Shown: positions 1 to 6,535 of the stretch, one piece after another | How positions within the stretch are numbered: the stretch's first letter is position 1 | Layout: each line of letters begins with the position of its first letter | The notes under the pieces: generated by a model | Seen by the model: the letters and a program-made list of their open reading frames with translations, nothing else | Databases searched by the model: none | What the model was told of the DNA's origin: nothing | Program-made: the position numbers and the translations under genes | Assembly: GCA_009700155.1 (NCBI GenBank) | Contig: WLMP01000035.1 | Coordinates: 1 to 7,808 of the forward strand | Direction of reading: 5' to 3' | Length of the DNA stretch: 7,808 nucleotides | Source of the DNA: Actinomycetota bacterium | Lineage (GTDB): Bacteria; Actinomycetota; Actinomycetes; Nanopelagicales; Nanopelagicaceae

Positions 1-2545
1 CAATTCCAATATTTACATCTAAAGGCACATTTAATTTGTAAGCATTGGCCATTTGTTTACTAACAATTTCTTTAAGCTTATCCTCTTCACCTTGTGCTAC
101 CTCAAGAATTAGCTCATCGTGAACCTGGAGCAGTAATCTGGATTTGAGTGCGTGCTTTGTAATTTCTGTATCAACATTTAACATTGCAATTTTAATAATA
201 TCTGCTGCAGAACCTTGAATTGGTGCATTAAGTGCAGCACGTTCTGCTACCTCGCGCCGTTGACGATTCTCATTATTAAGGTCAGGTAGGTAGCGTCTTC
301 TTCCTAGAATAGTTTGCGTATAACCATTCTCCCTTGCTTTAACTACAACTGTTTTTAAATAATCTTGTATGCCGCCAAATCGTTCAAAGTACTTACTCAT
401 TAGAGTGCTAGCAGCAGCTGGATCAATATCTAGTTGCTGAGCCAATCCAAAGGAAGATAGACCATATGCCAAGCCATAGGACATCGCTTTGATGGTTCTT
501 CTCATCTCTGCATCGACCTCATTTGCTTGAACATCAAAAACTTGAGATGCAACAGTTGAATGTAAATCTTCACCAGATTCAAATGCCTTAATTAAACCCT
601 GATCATTTGAAAAATGAGCCATAATTCTCATCTCAATCTGACTGTAATCTGCAGTCATTAAATTCACATATGGCTTTTGAGCAACAAAACAATTTCTAAT
701 CTTTCTTCCCTCTTCTGTTCTGATTGGTATATTTTGTAAGTTAGGTTCAGTTGAAGATAATCTTCCTGTTGCGGCAACTGTTTGCTGAAAATTAGTATGA
801 ATTCTGTCCTTAGAATCAGTAGCAGTTATCAATCCTTCTATTGTTGTTAGTAACTTGCCAGTTTCTCTAATTCTTAACAGATTCTTGAGTATTGGATGCT
901 GAGTCTTCGCAAAAAGCCAATCTAAGCTCTCTGCATCAGTTGTAAATCCAGTTTTTATCTTTTTAGTTTTAGGTAAATTTAGCTCATCAAAAAGGACTGC
1001 TTGAAGTTGTTTTGGAGAGCTGACATTAAACTCATGTCCGGCCTCTTTATAAGCTAATTTGGTTTGGTCATTAACAATTTGAGAGAAATGGGTAGCTAGC
1101 GATTTTAGCTCTTCTTTATCTACCGCAATTCCTATTGACTCCATTTTGGATAAAAGTAATAAAGTTGGTTGCTCAATTTCTGTATACAAAGAATTCATCC
1201 CCATTGTGGTGATTTCATTTTGTAGTTCGTTATAAATTCTATAAATCCAGGCTGCACTCTTTGGATTAAAGTCAGAGAATAGACTCTGACTACTTTCTGA
1301 AATTCCTAAAAGTCTCTGTGCTAAGTCAGTTAGCTCAAGATTCCGACTACCTGGATTTACTAAGTAGGCAAGTAACTCAATATCGGCTATCAAGCCATCC
1401 AACTTTATTACCTTTAGCAACTTCTTTGCACTGTGAACATACTTAGGAAGTTGTGGATCTAAAATCCAATCGCCAAAACTAATATCAGAACTATCGATGA
1501 CCACTGATTCACTAAGTGCTACAGAGTATGAAATAACCTTACCTTCCTGAATCTCAACAGATACCGCTATTGGATCTTTACGGTTTAATAACAAATCATT
1601 GATTTCTTTGGAATTTAGCTGCCTAACATCGATTTCGATCTCGTTAGTACTTTGGCCACCAATTTGAGGAAGGGACTTAACTCTGTCTTTCAAGGCTCTG
1701 ATTTCAAGTTTTTCAAAAAATTTTGAAATCTCTGCGATATTTATGCCGAGCCATTCTAGATTTTTAATCTCTGAAGATAACTGTAGGTCACTAACTAATT
1801 GCGTTAGCTCTCGGTTTAATCTAACTGAGTCAATATTTGCTCTAAGTGATTCGCCAACTTTGCCGCCGATATCAACTGAGTTTTCAAGTAGATTATTTAA
1901 TGAACCATAATCAGCTATCCATTTTGTTGCAGTTTTTTCACCAACTCCAGGCACTGACGGTAGGTTGTCGCTTGGGTCTCCTCGCAGGGCTGCAAAATCT
2001 GGATACTGTTGCGCAGTCAGTCCATACTTCTCAAAAACAGAGTCAGGTGTCATGCGATTCATTTCCGTAACACCTTTTTTCGGATACAAGACTGTAGTTG
2101 ATTTACTTACAAGCTGAAAAGAGTCACGATCACCAGTGCATATTAGGATCTCAAAATCTTGCTCTTCTGCTTGCTTAGATAAAGTTGCAATTATGTCATC
2201 AGCTTCAAACCCTGGCATTTCTAAGTGCTTAATACCAAATCCATCAACTAACTCGTTTATGAAAGAGAGTTGGGATCTAAATTCATCTGGTGTGGCTGAG
2301 CGATTCGCTTTGTACTCTGGAAACTTCTCTGACCTAAAAGTTTTGCGGGACACATCAAAGGCAACTGCTATATGAGTCGGCTTTTCCTCTTTTATTAAAT
2401 TTATAAGCATAGAAGCAAACCCGTATACGGCATTGGTAGGTTGACCACTGGAGGTTTTAAAGTTCTCCGCTGGTAATGCATAAAAAGCGCGATAAGCCAT
2501 CGAATGGCCATCTATCAGAAGTAAACGCTTTTCAACCACACTCAT
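1..2545 (-). CDS. polA: DNA polymerase I (5'-nuclease + polymerase; proofreading domain degenerate), C-terminus cut by window edge
   Basis: This is a family-A DNA polymerase that removes RNA primers and fills gaps during lagging-strand synthesis and repair. Reading leftward from the ATG at 2545, 848 codons are visible without a stop. The reading ends at D-V-N-I-G-I, so by comparison with relatives only about 9-10 residues and the stop are missing. The N-terminal FEN-type 5'-nuclease domain (about 1-290) has its metal ligands: D12, D116/D117 in F-E-A-D-D, D139/D141 in T-G-D-R-D, and D190/D193 in G-D-P-S-D-N. The central exonuclease-like domain (about 310-440) is eroded: S329-V-E331 stands where E. 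coli has D-x-E, D388 survives, and the Exo III Y-x-x-x-D motif is absent. Proofreading is therefore probably lost, as in other actinobacteria. The polymerase domain is intact: motif A D-Y-S-Q-I-E from D633, motif B R-R-T-I-K-A-M-S-Y-G with Y690, and motif C V-H-D-E with D810/E811. An expected total near 857 residues is somewhat short for the family. No Shine-Dalgarno precedes the ATG. Confidence 0.97.
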   Translation of the reverse strand, partial: MSVVEKRLLLIDGHSMAYRAFYALPAENFKTSSGQPTNAVYGFASMLINLIKEEKPTHIAVAFDVSRKTFRSEKFPEYKANRSATPDEFRSQLSFINELVDGFGIKHLEMPGFEADDIIATLSKQAEEQDFEILICTGDRDSFQLVSKSTTVLYPKKGVTEMNRMTPDSVFEKYGLTAQQYPDFAALRGDPSDNLPSVPGVGEKTATKWIADYGSLNNLLENSVDIGGKVGESLRANIDSVRLNRELTQLVSDLQLSSEIKNLEWLGINIAEISKFFEKLEIRALKDRVKSLPQIGGQSTNEIEIDVRQLNSKEINDLLLNRKDPIAVSVEIQEGKVISYSVALSESVVIDSSDISFGDWILDPQLPKYVHSAKKLLKVIKLDGLIADIELLAYLVNPGSRNLELTDLAQRLLGISESSQSLFSDFNPKSAAWIYRIYNELQNEITTMGMNSLYTEIEQPTLLLLSKMESIGIAVDKEELKSLATHFSQIVNDQTKLAYKEAGHEFNVSSPKQLQAVLFDELNLPKTKKIKTGFTTDAESLDWLFAKTQHPILKNLLRIRETGKLLTTIEGLITATDSKDRIHTNFQQTVAATGRLSSTEPNLQNIPIRTEEGRKIRNCFVAQKPYVNLMTADYSQIEMRIMAHFSNDQGLIKAFESGEDLHSTVASQVFDVQANEVDAEMRRTIKAMSYGLAYGLSSFGLAQQLDIDPAAASTLMSKYFERFGGIQDYLKTVVVKARENGYTQTILGRRRYLPDLNNENRQRREVAERAALNAPIQGSAADIIKIAMLNVDTEITKHALKSRLLLQVHDELILEVAQGEEDKLKEIVSKQMANAYKLNVPLDVNIGI

Positions 2546-2551
2546 ATTGGG

Positions 2552-2557
2552 ATTCTA
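2552..2557 (-). promoter_or_regulatory. Putative -10 element of polA (leaderless transcript)
   Basis: On the minus strand, TAGAAT is followed by only six bases (CCCAAT) before the polA ATG at 2545. A start site 6-7 bases after this -10 would fall on or beside the ATG, giving a leaderless mRNA. This agrees with the absence of a Shine-Dalgarno. No good -35 hexamer is visible at 16-18 bases upstream. Leaderless genes with a TAnnnT box just before the start are common in actinobacteria, but the site itself is inferred. Confidence 0.55.
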
Positions 2558-2571
2558 ATTGCTCTAACCGA

Positions 2572-2577
2572 TAAACT
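2572..2577 (+). promoter_or_regulatory. Putative -10 element of the thioesterase gene (leaderless transcript)
   Basis: TAAACT ends seven bases before the ATG at 2585, so transcription would start at about the A of the ATG. No purine-rich ribosome binding site lies in the gap AATCACT, which supports a leaderless transcript. A weak TTGGGA at 2547-2552 lies 19 bases upstream and could act as a -35, but it overlaps the likely polA transcription start. The two facing promoters share one 39-bp region. Confidence 0.5.
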
Positions 2578-2584
2578 AATCACT

Positions 2585-2995
2585 ATGAGCGATTTTCTAG
2601 ATGTTATTCGTCAGCGCGGTATTGGTGCCCTGGATAAGAAGATGGGCATTGAGATCATTGAAGCCTCCCCTAATCGCTTAGTCGGAACAATGCCGGTAGA
2701 GGGAAATACACAGCCAATTGGACTGCTTCATGGAGGCGCAAATGTTGTGTTAGCAGAAAGTCTTGGATCAATTGGTACCCAAATACATGCTGGTCCAACG
2801 AAAAAAATTGTAGGTGTAGATATAAATGCGACTCACCATAAATCTGCAACTAGTGGAATTGTTACCGGAGTTGCTACTGCAATTACTTTAGGTAAGACAC
2901 TTTGTAGTTATCAAGTTGAAATAACTAATGAAAAAGGCGAACGGACTTGTACGGCTAGAATTACTTGTTTAATTCTTGCAGATAGAAAGAACTAA
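2585..2995 (+). CDS. Hotdog-fold acyl-CoA thioesterase, PaaI/YdiI (MenI)-like
   Basis: This 136-residue cytoplasmic protein should hydrolyse an acyl- or aroyl-CoA thioester to free acid and CoA. The core G-L-L-H-G-G-A-N-V-V-L-A-E-S (46-59) closely matches E. coli YdiI/MenI. The likely catalytic set is Q43, H49 and E58, with the same spacing as YdiI Q48, H54 and E63; E58 would be the general base. The later V-G-V-D-I-N-A-T-H-H segment and the G-V-A-T-A-I-T-L-G-K strand are also typical of the fold, and the length is normal for this family, which is usually a tetramer. YdiI acts on 1,4-dihydroxy-2-naphthoyl-CoA in menaquinone synthesis, but no menaquinone gene is nearby, so the substrate is unassigned; a housekeeping role or phenylacetyl-CoA-type substrates are alternatives. 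The gene is divergent from polA and convergent with livF, ending 4 bp from the livF stop. It has no Shine-Dalgarno, and the ATG is placed by the adjacent -10 box. Confidence 0.9.
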   Translation: MSDFLDVIRQRGIGALDKKMGIEIIEASPNRLVGTMPVEGNTQPIGLLHGGANVVLAESLGSIGTQIHAGPTKKIVGVDINATHHKSATSGIVTGVATAITLGKTLCSYQVEITNEKGERTCTARITCLILADRKN

Positions 2996-2999
2996 ACTA

Positions 3000-3719
3000 T
3001 TAGTGAGCGCCGGTTCCTAAATATGCTGCTCTTACAGCAGGGTCATTTAGTAAATCTGAAGCTTTAGCATCTTTAACAATATTGCCTGTTTCTAAAATAT
3101 AGGCTCGATCTGCTCGCTGTAACGCCTGTTGAGCATTTTGTTCAACTAGAAGAATTGTTACTCCTTGCTTATTAATTTCAGTAATAATTCTAAAAATATT
3201 TGCAATCATTTGAGGAGCAAGTCCCATTGAAGGTTCATCAAGTAGCAGAACCTTTGGTCGTGCCATAAGCGCACGTCCAATAGCAAGCATTTGCTGCTCT
3301 CCACCAGACAGCGTTCCACCGGCTTGTGAAATTCTTTCCTTTAATCTTGGAAACAGTGTGTAAACCTTTTCAAGATCTTCATTCATTTCAGTTTTACGAT
3401 CTTTTCTATTGAATTTACCGATTTCAAGGTTCTCAAGAACAGTCATTCCAGGAAAAATTCCTCGACCTTCTGGTGCTTGTGAGATACCAAGATCAACTCT
3501 TTCATGGGCTGCTAATTTAGAGATATCAGTTCCATCAAATGTAATTGAGCCTGAAGAAACATTACGTAGTCCAGATATTGTTTTTAGAGTTGTAGTTTTT
3601 CCAGCACCATTTGCTCCAATTAAAGAAACAATTTCACCTTGATTTACGGTAAAAGAGATTCCTTTGATTGCCTCAATTTTTCCATAGTGCACACGCAAAT
3701 CTTTAACCTCAAGACGCAT
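3000..3719 (-). CDS. livF: Branched-chain amino-acid ABC transporter, ATP-binding protein LivF
   Basis: This is one of the two ATPase subunits that drive the Liv importer, a 239-residue protein bound to the cytoplasmic face of LivHM. Walker A is G-A-N-G-A-G-K-T (35-42), the Q-loop glutamine is Q81 in I-S-Q-A-P-E-G-R-G-I-F, the signature is L-S-G-G-E-Q (137-142), and Walker B is V-L-L-L-D-E (157-162) with catalytic E162. The switch position reads E-Q-N (193-195) instead of a histidine, which is the usual LivF state and distinguishes it from LivG. The C-terminal D-P-A-V-R-A-A-Y-L-G is also characteristic of LivF. The ATG lies inside the end of livG (11-nt overlap, 3709-3719), with AGGAG at 3729-3733 nine bases upstream, so translation is probably coupled. 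It is the last gene of the operon, and its stop lies only 4 bp from the stop of the convergent thioesterase gene. Confidence 0.96.
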   Translation of the reverse strand: MRLEVKDLRVHYGKIEAIKGISFTVNQGEIVSLIGANGAGKTTTLKTISGLRNVSSGSITFDGTDISKLAAHERVDLGISQAPEGRGIFPGMTVLENLEIGKFNRKDRKTEMNEDLEKVYTLFPRLKERISQAGGTLSGGEQQMLAIGRALMARPKVLLLDEPSMGLAPQMIANIFRIITEINKQGVTILLVEQNAQQALQRADRAYILETGNIVKDAKASDLLNDPAVRAAYLGTGAH

Positions 3720-4488
3720 CAGCGGGTACTCCTAAATAAGCCTCGATTACTTTTGGATTATCCTGTACTAATTTTGGTAGGTCATCAGCAATCTTCTCAC
3801 CAAAGTCCAACACTGCAACTCTGTCAGAGATATCCATTACCAAAGACATATCATGTTCAATTAACAAAACGGTATAACCGCTATTGCGAATTTTTACTAT
3901 TAGTTCGCCTAAGGCCTTTTTTTCTGATGGGTTAAATCCAGCGGCAGGCTCGTCAAGAAGTAATAACTGTGGATTTGTTCCCATGGCCCTAGCAATCTCA
4001 AGTCTGCGCTGATCACCGTAAGGCAAGTTTCGGGCAAGTTGATCTGAACGGTTTGCAATACCAATAAATTCCAAGATTTCTTGAGCTTTCTTGCGACTTG
4101 CACTTTCTTCTCTTCTGGAACGAGGAGATGTAAACATTGCACCCATTAATCCTGATTTATTGTGCACATCAGTTGCTGTAAGCACATTTTCAAGTGCAGT
4201 CATATCGCCAAAAAGCCTAACATTCTGAAATGTACGAGCGATTCCAGACTTGGTAATTCGGTGACGACTCTTGCCCTTTAAACTTGAACCGTTAAAAAGA
4301 ATCTCACCGTTTGTTGGTTTGTAGACACCAGTGACAACATTAAACACAGTAGTTTTACCAGCACCGTTTGGTCCAATTAAAGCTAAAATCTCGCCTTTTT
4401 TAACAGAAAGATTTACTTGATTCAAAGCTTTTACGCCACCAAATTGCATGGTCAAATCTTTAAGTTCTAGAATTACAGGATTTGTCAC
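3709..4488 (-). CDS. livG: Branched-chain amino-acid ABC transporter, ATP-binding protein LivG (GTG start)
   Basis: This is the second ATPase subunit of the Liv importer (259 residues), paired with LivF. It shows Walker A G-P-N-G-A-G-K-T (39-46), Q88 in the A-R-T-F-Q-N-V-R-L-F segment, a LivG-style signature L-P-Y-G-D-Q-R-R-L-E (155-164), Walker B L-L-L-L-D-E (175-180) with E180, and the switch histidine H212 in I-E-H-D-M. The A-A-G-F-N-P-S-E segment is the LivG version of A-A-G-L-N-P. The extra loop between the Q-loop and signature (about 103-140) is typical of this family. The start is GTG at 4488-4486, overlapping the livM stop in the 4-nt sequence GTGA. The start is supported by a strong Shine-Dalgarno AGAAGGA (4495-4501) with six-base spacing. 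No nearer ATG fits. Confidence 0.96.
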   Translation of the reverse strand: MTNPVILELKDLTMQFGGVKALNQVNLSVKKGEILALIGPNGAGKTTVFNVVTGVYKPTNGEILFNGSSLKGKSRHRITKSGIARTFQNVRLFGDMTALENVLTATDVHNKSGLMGAMFTSPRSRREESASRKKAQEILEFIGIANRSDQLARNLPYGDQRRLEIARAMGTNPQLLLLDEPAAGFNPSEKKALGELIVKIRNSGYTVLLIEHDMSLVMDISDRVAVLDFGEKIADDLPKLVQDNPKVIEAYLGVPADAS

Positions 4489-5510
4489 TTTGAATCCTTC
4501 TTATCTGATTTTATCTTCTCACGTTTTTTACGTGGTAAAAGTCCATCTGGGCGCAGATTCATCATGATAATTAGGACAAGACCAAAGATCAACATTCTAG
4601 CGTCGGAAAGGAATCTAATTCGCTCTGGAATATATGAAAGAAGTACAGCTCCTAAAATAACTCCCCAGATATTTCCCATACCGCCAAAGACAACGAAAGC
4701 TAAAATAAAGATCGAAACTTCTAGTTTAAAAATATTTGGTGAAATAAACATAGACTCAGATGCAAACAGTACGCCTGCAGCTCCACCTACAGCAGCACCA
4801 AATACGAAAGCCCAAAGTTTGTACTTATATATGTTTACACCCATTAACTCTGCAACATCTTCATCTTGTCGTATCGCTTCCCAAGCACGACCCGGGCGAC
4901 GTATAGAAAGTATGCGAATTGCCATAATCGTAATAATTATTATTATCAAAATGGTCCAGTAATAACTTTCTGGATTATCCAAGTCAAATTTGAAACCAAA
5001 AGTGGTTGGAGGATTTGCTATATCAGTAATTCCCATTGAAGCACCAATTGCAGGTGAGTTGAGGGCTGTAATTCGGATAATCTCACCAAAACCTAAGGTC
5101 ACAATTGCAAGGTAGTCACCCTTTAGGCGCAGTACAGCTGCTCCAAGAATTAAGCCAGACAACATTGCTAGAGCAATGCCTATTGGCATGACCTCCCAGG
5201 TATTCAACTTTAAAGATGCTCCCAGTAAACCTGCTGTGTAAGCGCCAACGGCATAAAATGCAACATAACCTAGATCAAGTAAGCCGCTCTTTCCTACAAC
5301 TACATTTAATCCAAGCGCCATTAAGGTATAAAGGCCAATTGGATAGAATAAAACGGATACAAAGGGTGTGTTTGGCGTATTAAAAAAAGTATTCTCAAGC
5401 AGAGGTAATGAAAAAGCTGCCACAATAAACACTAGAGCCATTAAATATCTCTGCCATTTATTGGCACGTGCCCAGATATTTGCACCATAGTCGCGCAGGT
5501 TAAATGTCAT
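4485..5510 (-). CDS. livM: Branched-chain amino-acid ABC transporter permease LivM
   Basis: This integral membrane subunit pairs with LivH to form the translocation path. From the chosen ATG it has 341 residues, with a hydrophobic segment at about 21-39 and further helices through about 316. Recognisable family segments are G-L-N-V-V-V-G-K-S-G-L-L-D-L-G (67-81), the cytoplasmic coupling loop G-R-A-W-E-A-I-R-Q-D-E-D-V-A-E-L-M-G (207-224), V-V-F-G-G-M-G-N-I-W-G (273-283) and R-P-D-G-L-L-P (320-326). It ends in a lysine-rich tail (327-341). I chose ATG 5510 because it begins one base after the livH stop (TAATATG) and has AAGGG at 5517-5521 with six-base spacing. A longer reading from ATG 5552 would add 14 residues and run 41 bases into livH, which is less likely. 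The stop overlaps the livG start by four bases. Confidence 0.95.
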   Translation of the reverse strand: MTFNLRDYGANIWARANKWQRYLMALVFIVAAFSLPLLENTFFNTPNTPFVSVLFYPIGLYTLMALGLNVVVGKSGLLDLGYVAFYAVGAYTAGLLGASLKLNTWEVMPIGIALAMLSGLILGAAVLRLKGDYLAIVTLGFGEIIRITALNSPAIGASMGITDIANPPTTFGFKFDLDNPESYYWTILIIIIITIMAIRILSIRRPGRAWEAIRQDEDVAELMGVNIYKYKLWAFVFGAAVGGAAGVLFASESMFISPNIFKLEVSIFILAFVVFGGMGNIWGVILGAVLLSYIPERIRFLSDARMLIFGLVLIIMMNLRPDGLLPRKKREKIKSDKKDSK

Positions 5511-5511
5511 A

Positions 5512-6465
5512 TTAGACCCTTGCCTGCTGTAGAGATTCACCAAAAATACCATTAGGTCTAAAAAGTAAAACCAAAACTAATATAACGAATGCCGTAATTG
5601 ACTTCCATTGTGTACCGAAAATTGCCGATGAATACATCTCAATCAATCCAAGCGCTAAACCGCCTGCAAATGCACCACGAATGTTACCGATTCCACCAAG
5701 AACAGCAGCTGTGAATGCGGCTATTCCAAGTTCAAAACCGATTCTAAAAACTGTTACTTCATAAACTGTTACATAGAAGAATGCTGCAGCGCCCGTTCCA
5801 ATACCACCTACCAAAAAGGTGGTCGATATAACTTTGTTTATGTTAATACCCATCAGCTTTGCAGTGTCATAATCCATTGAAACCGCTCTAATGCCTTTAC
5901 CAAGGCGAGTTTTATTCACGAAAATGTCTAGACAAACTAAAAGAATAATTGCGAAAACAATAACAAGTAAAATATCTATACGGATATCTGCGCCGAAAAT
6001 TGTTACTAACGTAATTTTGTCCAATAATCTTGGCGCACCCATAGGAGCGGAACTAGTAAGAATACGCACGCCCTCGGCAAGGAAAATTGATACACCGATT
6101 GCTGATATAAGAGATGTCAATCTGTTTGTTGTAACTGCTCGAAGTCTTCGATAAGCGACAATTTCTACAAGAACACTCACTAGACCAGAAATAATCATGG
6201 CACCAAGGAGCATGGCAAGCATTGTGTATACCAACTTAAATCCTGTTAAAGGTTCCGACTCTATCGTGTGACCAAAAAGCTGAGTTGCGATAAGAATTGA
6301 AGCAAAGGTTCCGATCATAAAAACCTCTGAATTAGCGAAATTGATTAATCTAAGGACGCCGTAAACCATTGTGTACCCAAGCGCAATTAACACATAGATA
6401 AACCCAAGGGCGATCCCATCCACAGTTAAAGTGGGAAACTCGCTAATTAATACAGAGAAATCCAT
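5512..6465 (-). CDS. livH: Branched-chain amino-acid ABC transporter permease LivH
   Basis: This 317-residue integral membrane permease is the partner of LivM. About eight hydrophobic segments can be seen, roughly at 14-38, 47-64, 78-104, 117-136, 162-183, 212-236, 244-276 and 288-303. Family landmarks are A-L-G-Y-T-M-V-Y-G-V-L-R-L-I-N-F-A (28-44), the cytoplasmic coupling loop L-G-K-G-I-R-A-V-S-M-D-Y-D-T-A-K-L-M-G (188-206), A-V-L-G-G-I-G-N-I-R-G (254-264) and L-F-R-P-N-G-I-F-G (301-309). After I-N-F-A the usual H-G pair is replaced by N-S (45-46). The ATG is preceded by AGAAGG at 6471-6476 with five-base spacing. Upstream lies the hairpin that separates it from livK; downstream, livM follows after one base. 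Confidence 0.96.
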   Translation of the reverse strand: MDFSVLISEFPTLTVDGIALGFIYVLIALGYTMVYGVLRLINFANSEVFMIGTFASILIATQLFGHTIESEPLTGFKLVYTMLAMLLGAMIISGLVSVLVEIVAYRRLRAVTTNRLTSLISAIGVSIFLAEGVRILTSSAPMGAPRLLDKITLVTIFGADIRIDILLVIVFAIILLVCLDIFVNKTRLGKGIRAVSMDYDTAKLMGININKVISTTFLVGGIGTGAAAFFYVTVYEVTVFRIGFELGIAAFTAAVLGGIGNIRGAFAGGLALGLIEMYSSAIFGTQWKSITAFVILVLVLLFRPNGIFGESLQQARV

Positions 6466-6489
6466 TATTTCCTTCTTCTGACATTAAAG

Positions 6490-6529
6490 AACTTCCAGCC
6501 CTAGTACCAAAGTACTAGGGCTGGAAGTT
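6490..6529 (-). terminator. Perfect 18-bp intercistronic hairpin between livK and livH (partial terminator or 3'-end stabiliser)
   Basis: The arms 6490-6507 and 6512-6529 are exact reverse complements around a 4-base loop. In the livK transcript (minus strand) the stem begins six bases after the livK stop and is followed by TTCTTTAAT, an imperfect U-rich run. It lies entirely inside the 70-base gap before livH, and the livH Shine-Dalgarno lies beyond it. Since livHMGF have no other clear promoter, the likely effect is partial termination or protection of the livK mRNA 3' end, giving more binding protein than membrane subunits. The structure is read directly; its effect is inferred. Confidence 0.8.
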
Positions 6530-6535
6530 TTCGAA

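Noticed and set aside
1846..2375. Open plus-strand frames of 74 and 79 codons inside polA
   Set aside because: They are antisense to well-conserved polA nuclease-domain sequence, match no family I recognise and lack Shine-Dalgarno sites; they are shadows of the real gene.
2957..2976. Inverted repeat AGAATTA-(6)-TAATTCT near the end of the thioesterase gene, as a possible livF terminator
   Set aside because: It is a seven-pair, almost purely A-T stem with no following T-run in either direction, lying within coding sequence; it is too weak to call.
3025..3040. Small CTGCT/AGCAG stem downstream of the thioesterase gene
   Set aside because: It has only five pairs and no T-run, and it encodes the livF C-terminus; not a credible terminator.
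3138..3146. Missing switch histidine in LivF (E-Q-N at 193-195) as a sign of a dead ATPase
   Set aside because: Gln at this place is the normal state of the LivF family, while LivG keeps its His (H212). It is not a defect.
3409..4962. Plus-strand frames of 77-132 codons opposite livF, livG and livM, and a 77-codon minus-strand frame (3909-4142) within livG
   Set aside because: All are overprinted on clear ABC-transporter genes with intact motifs, and their translations are low-complexity or unlike known proteins.
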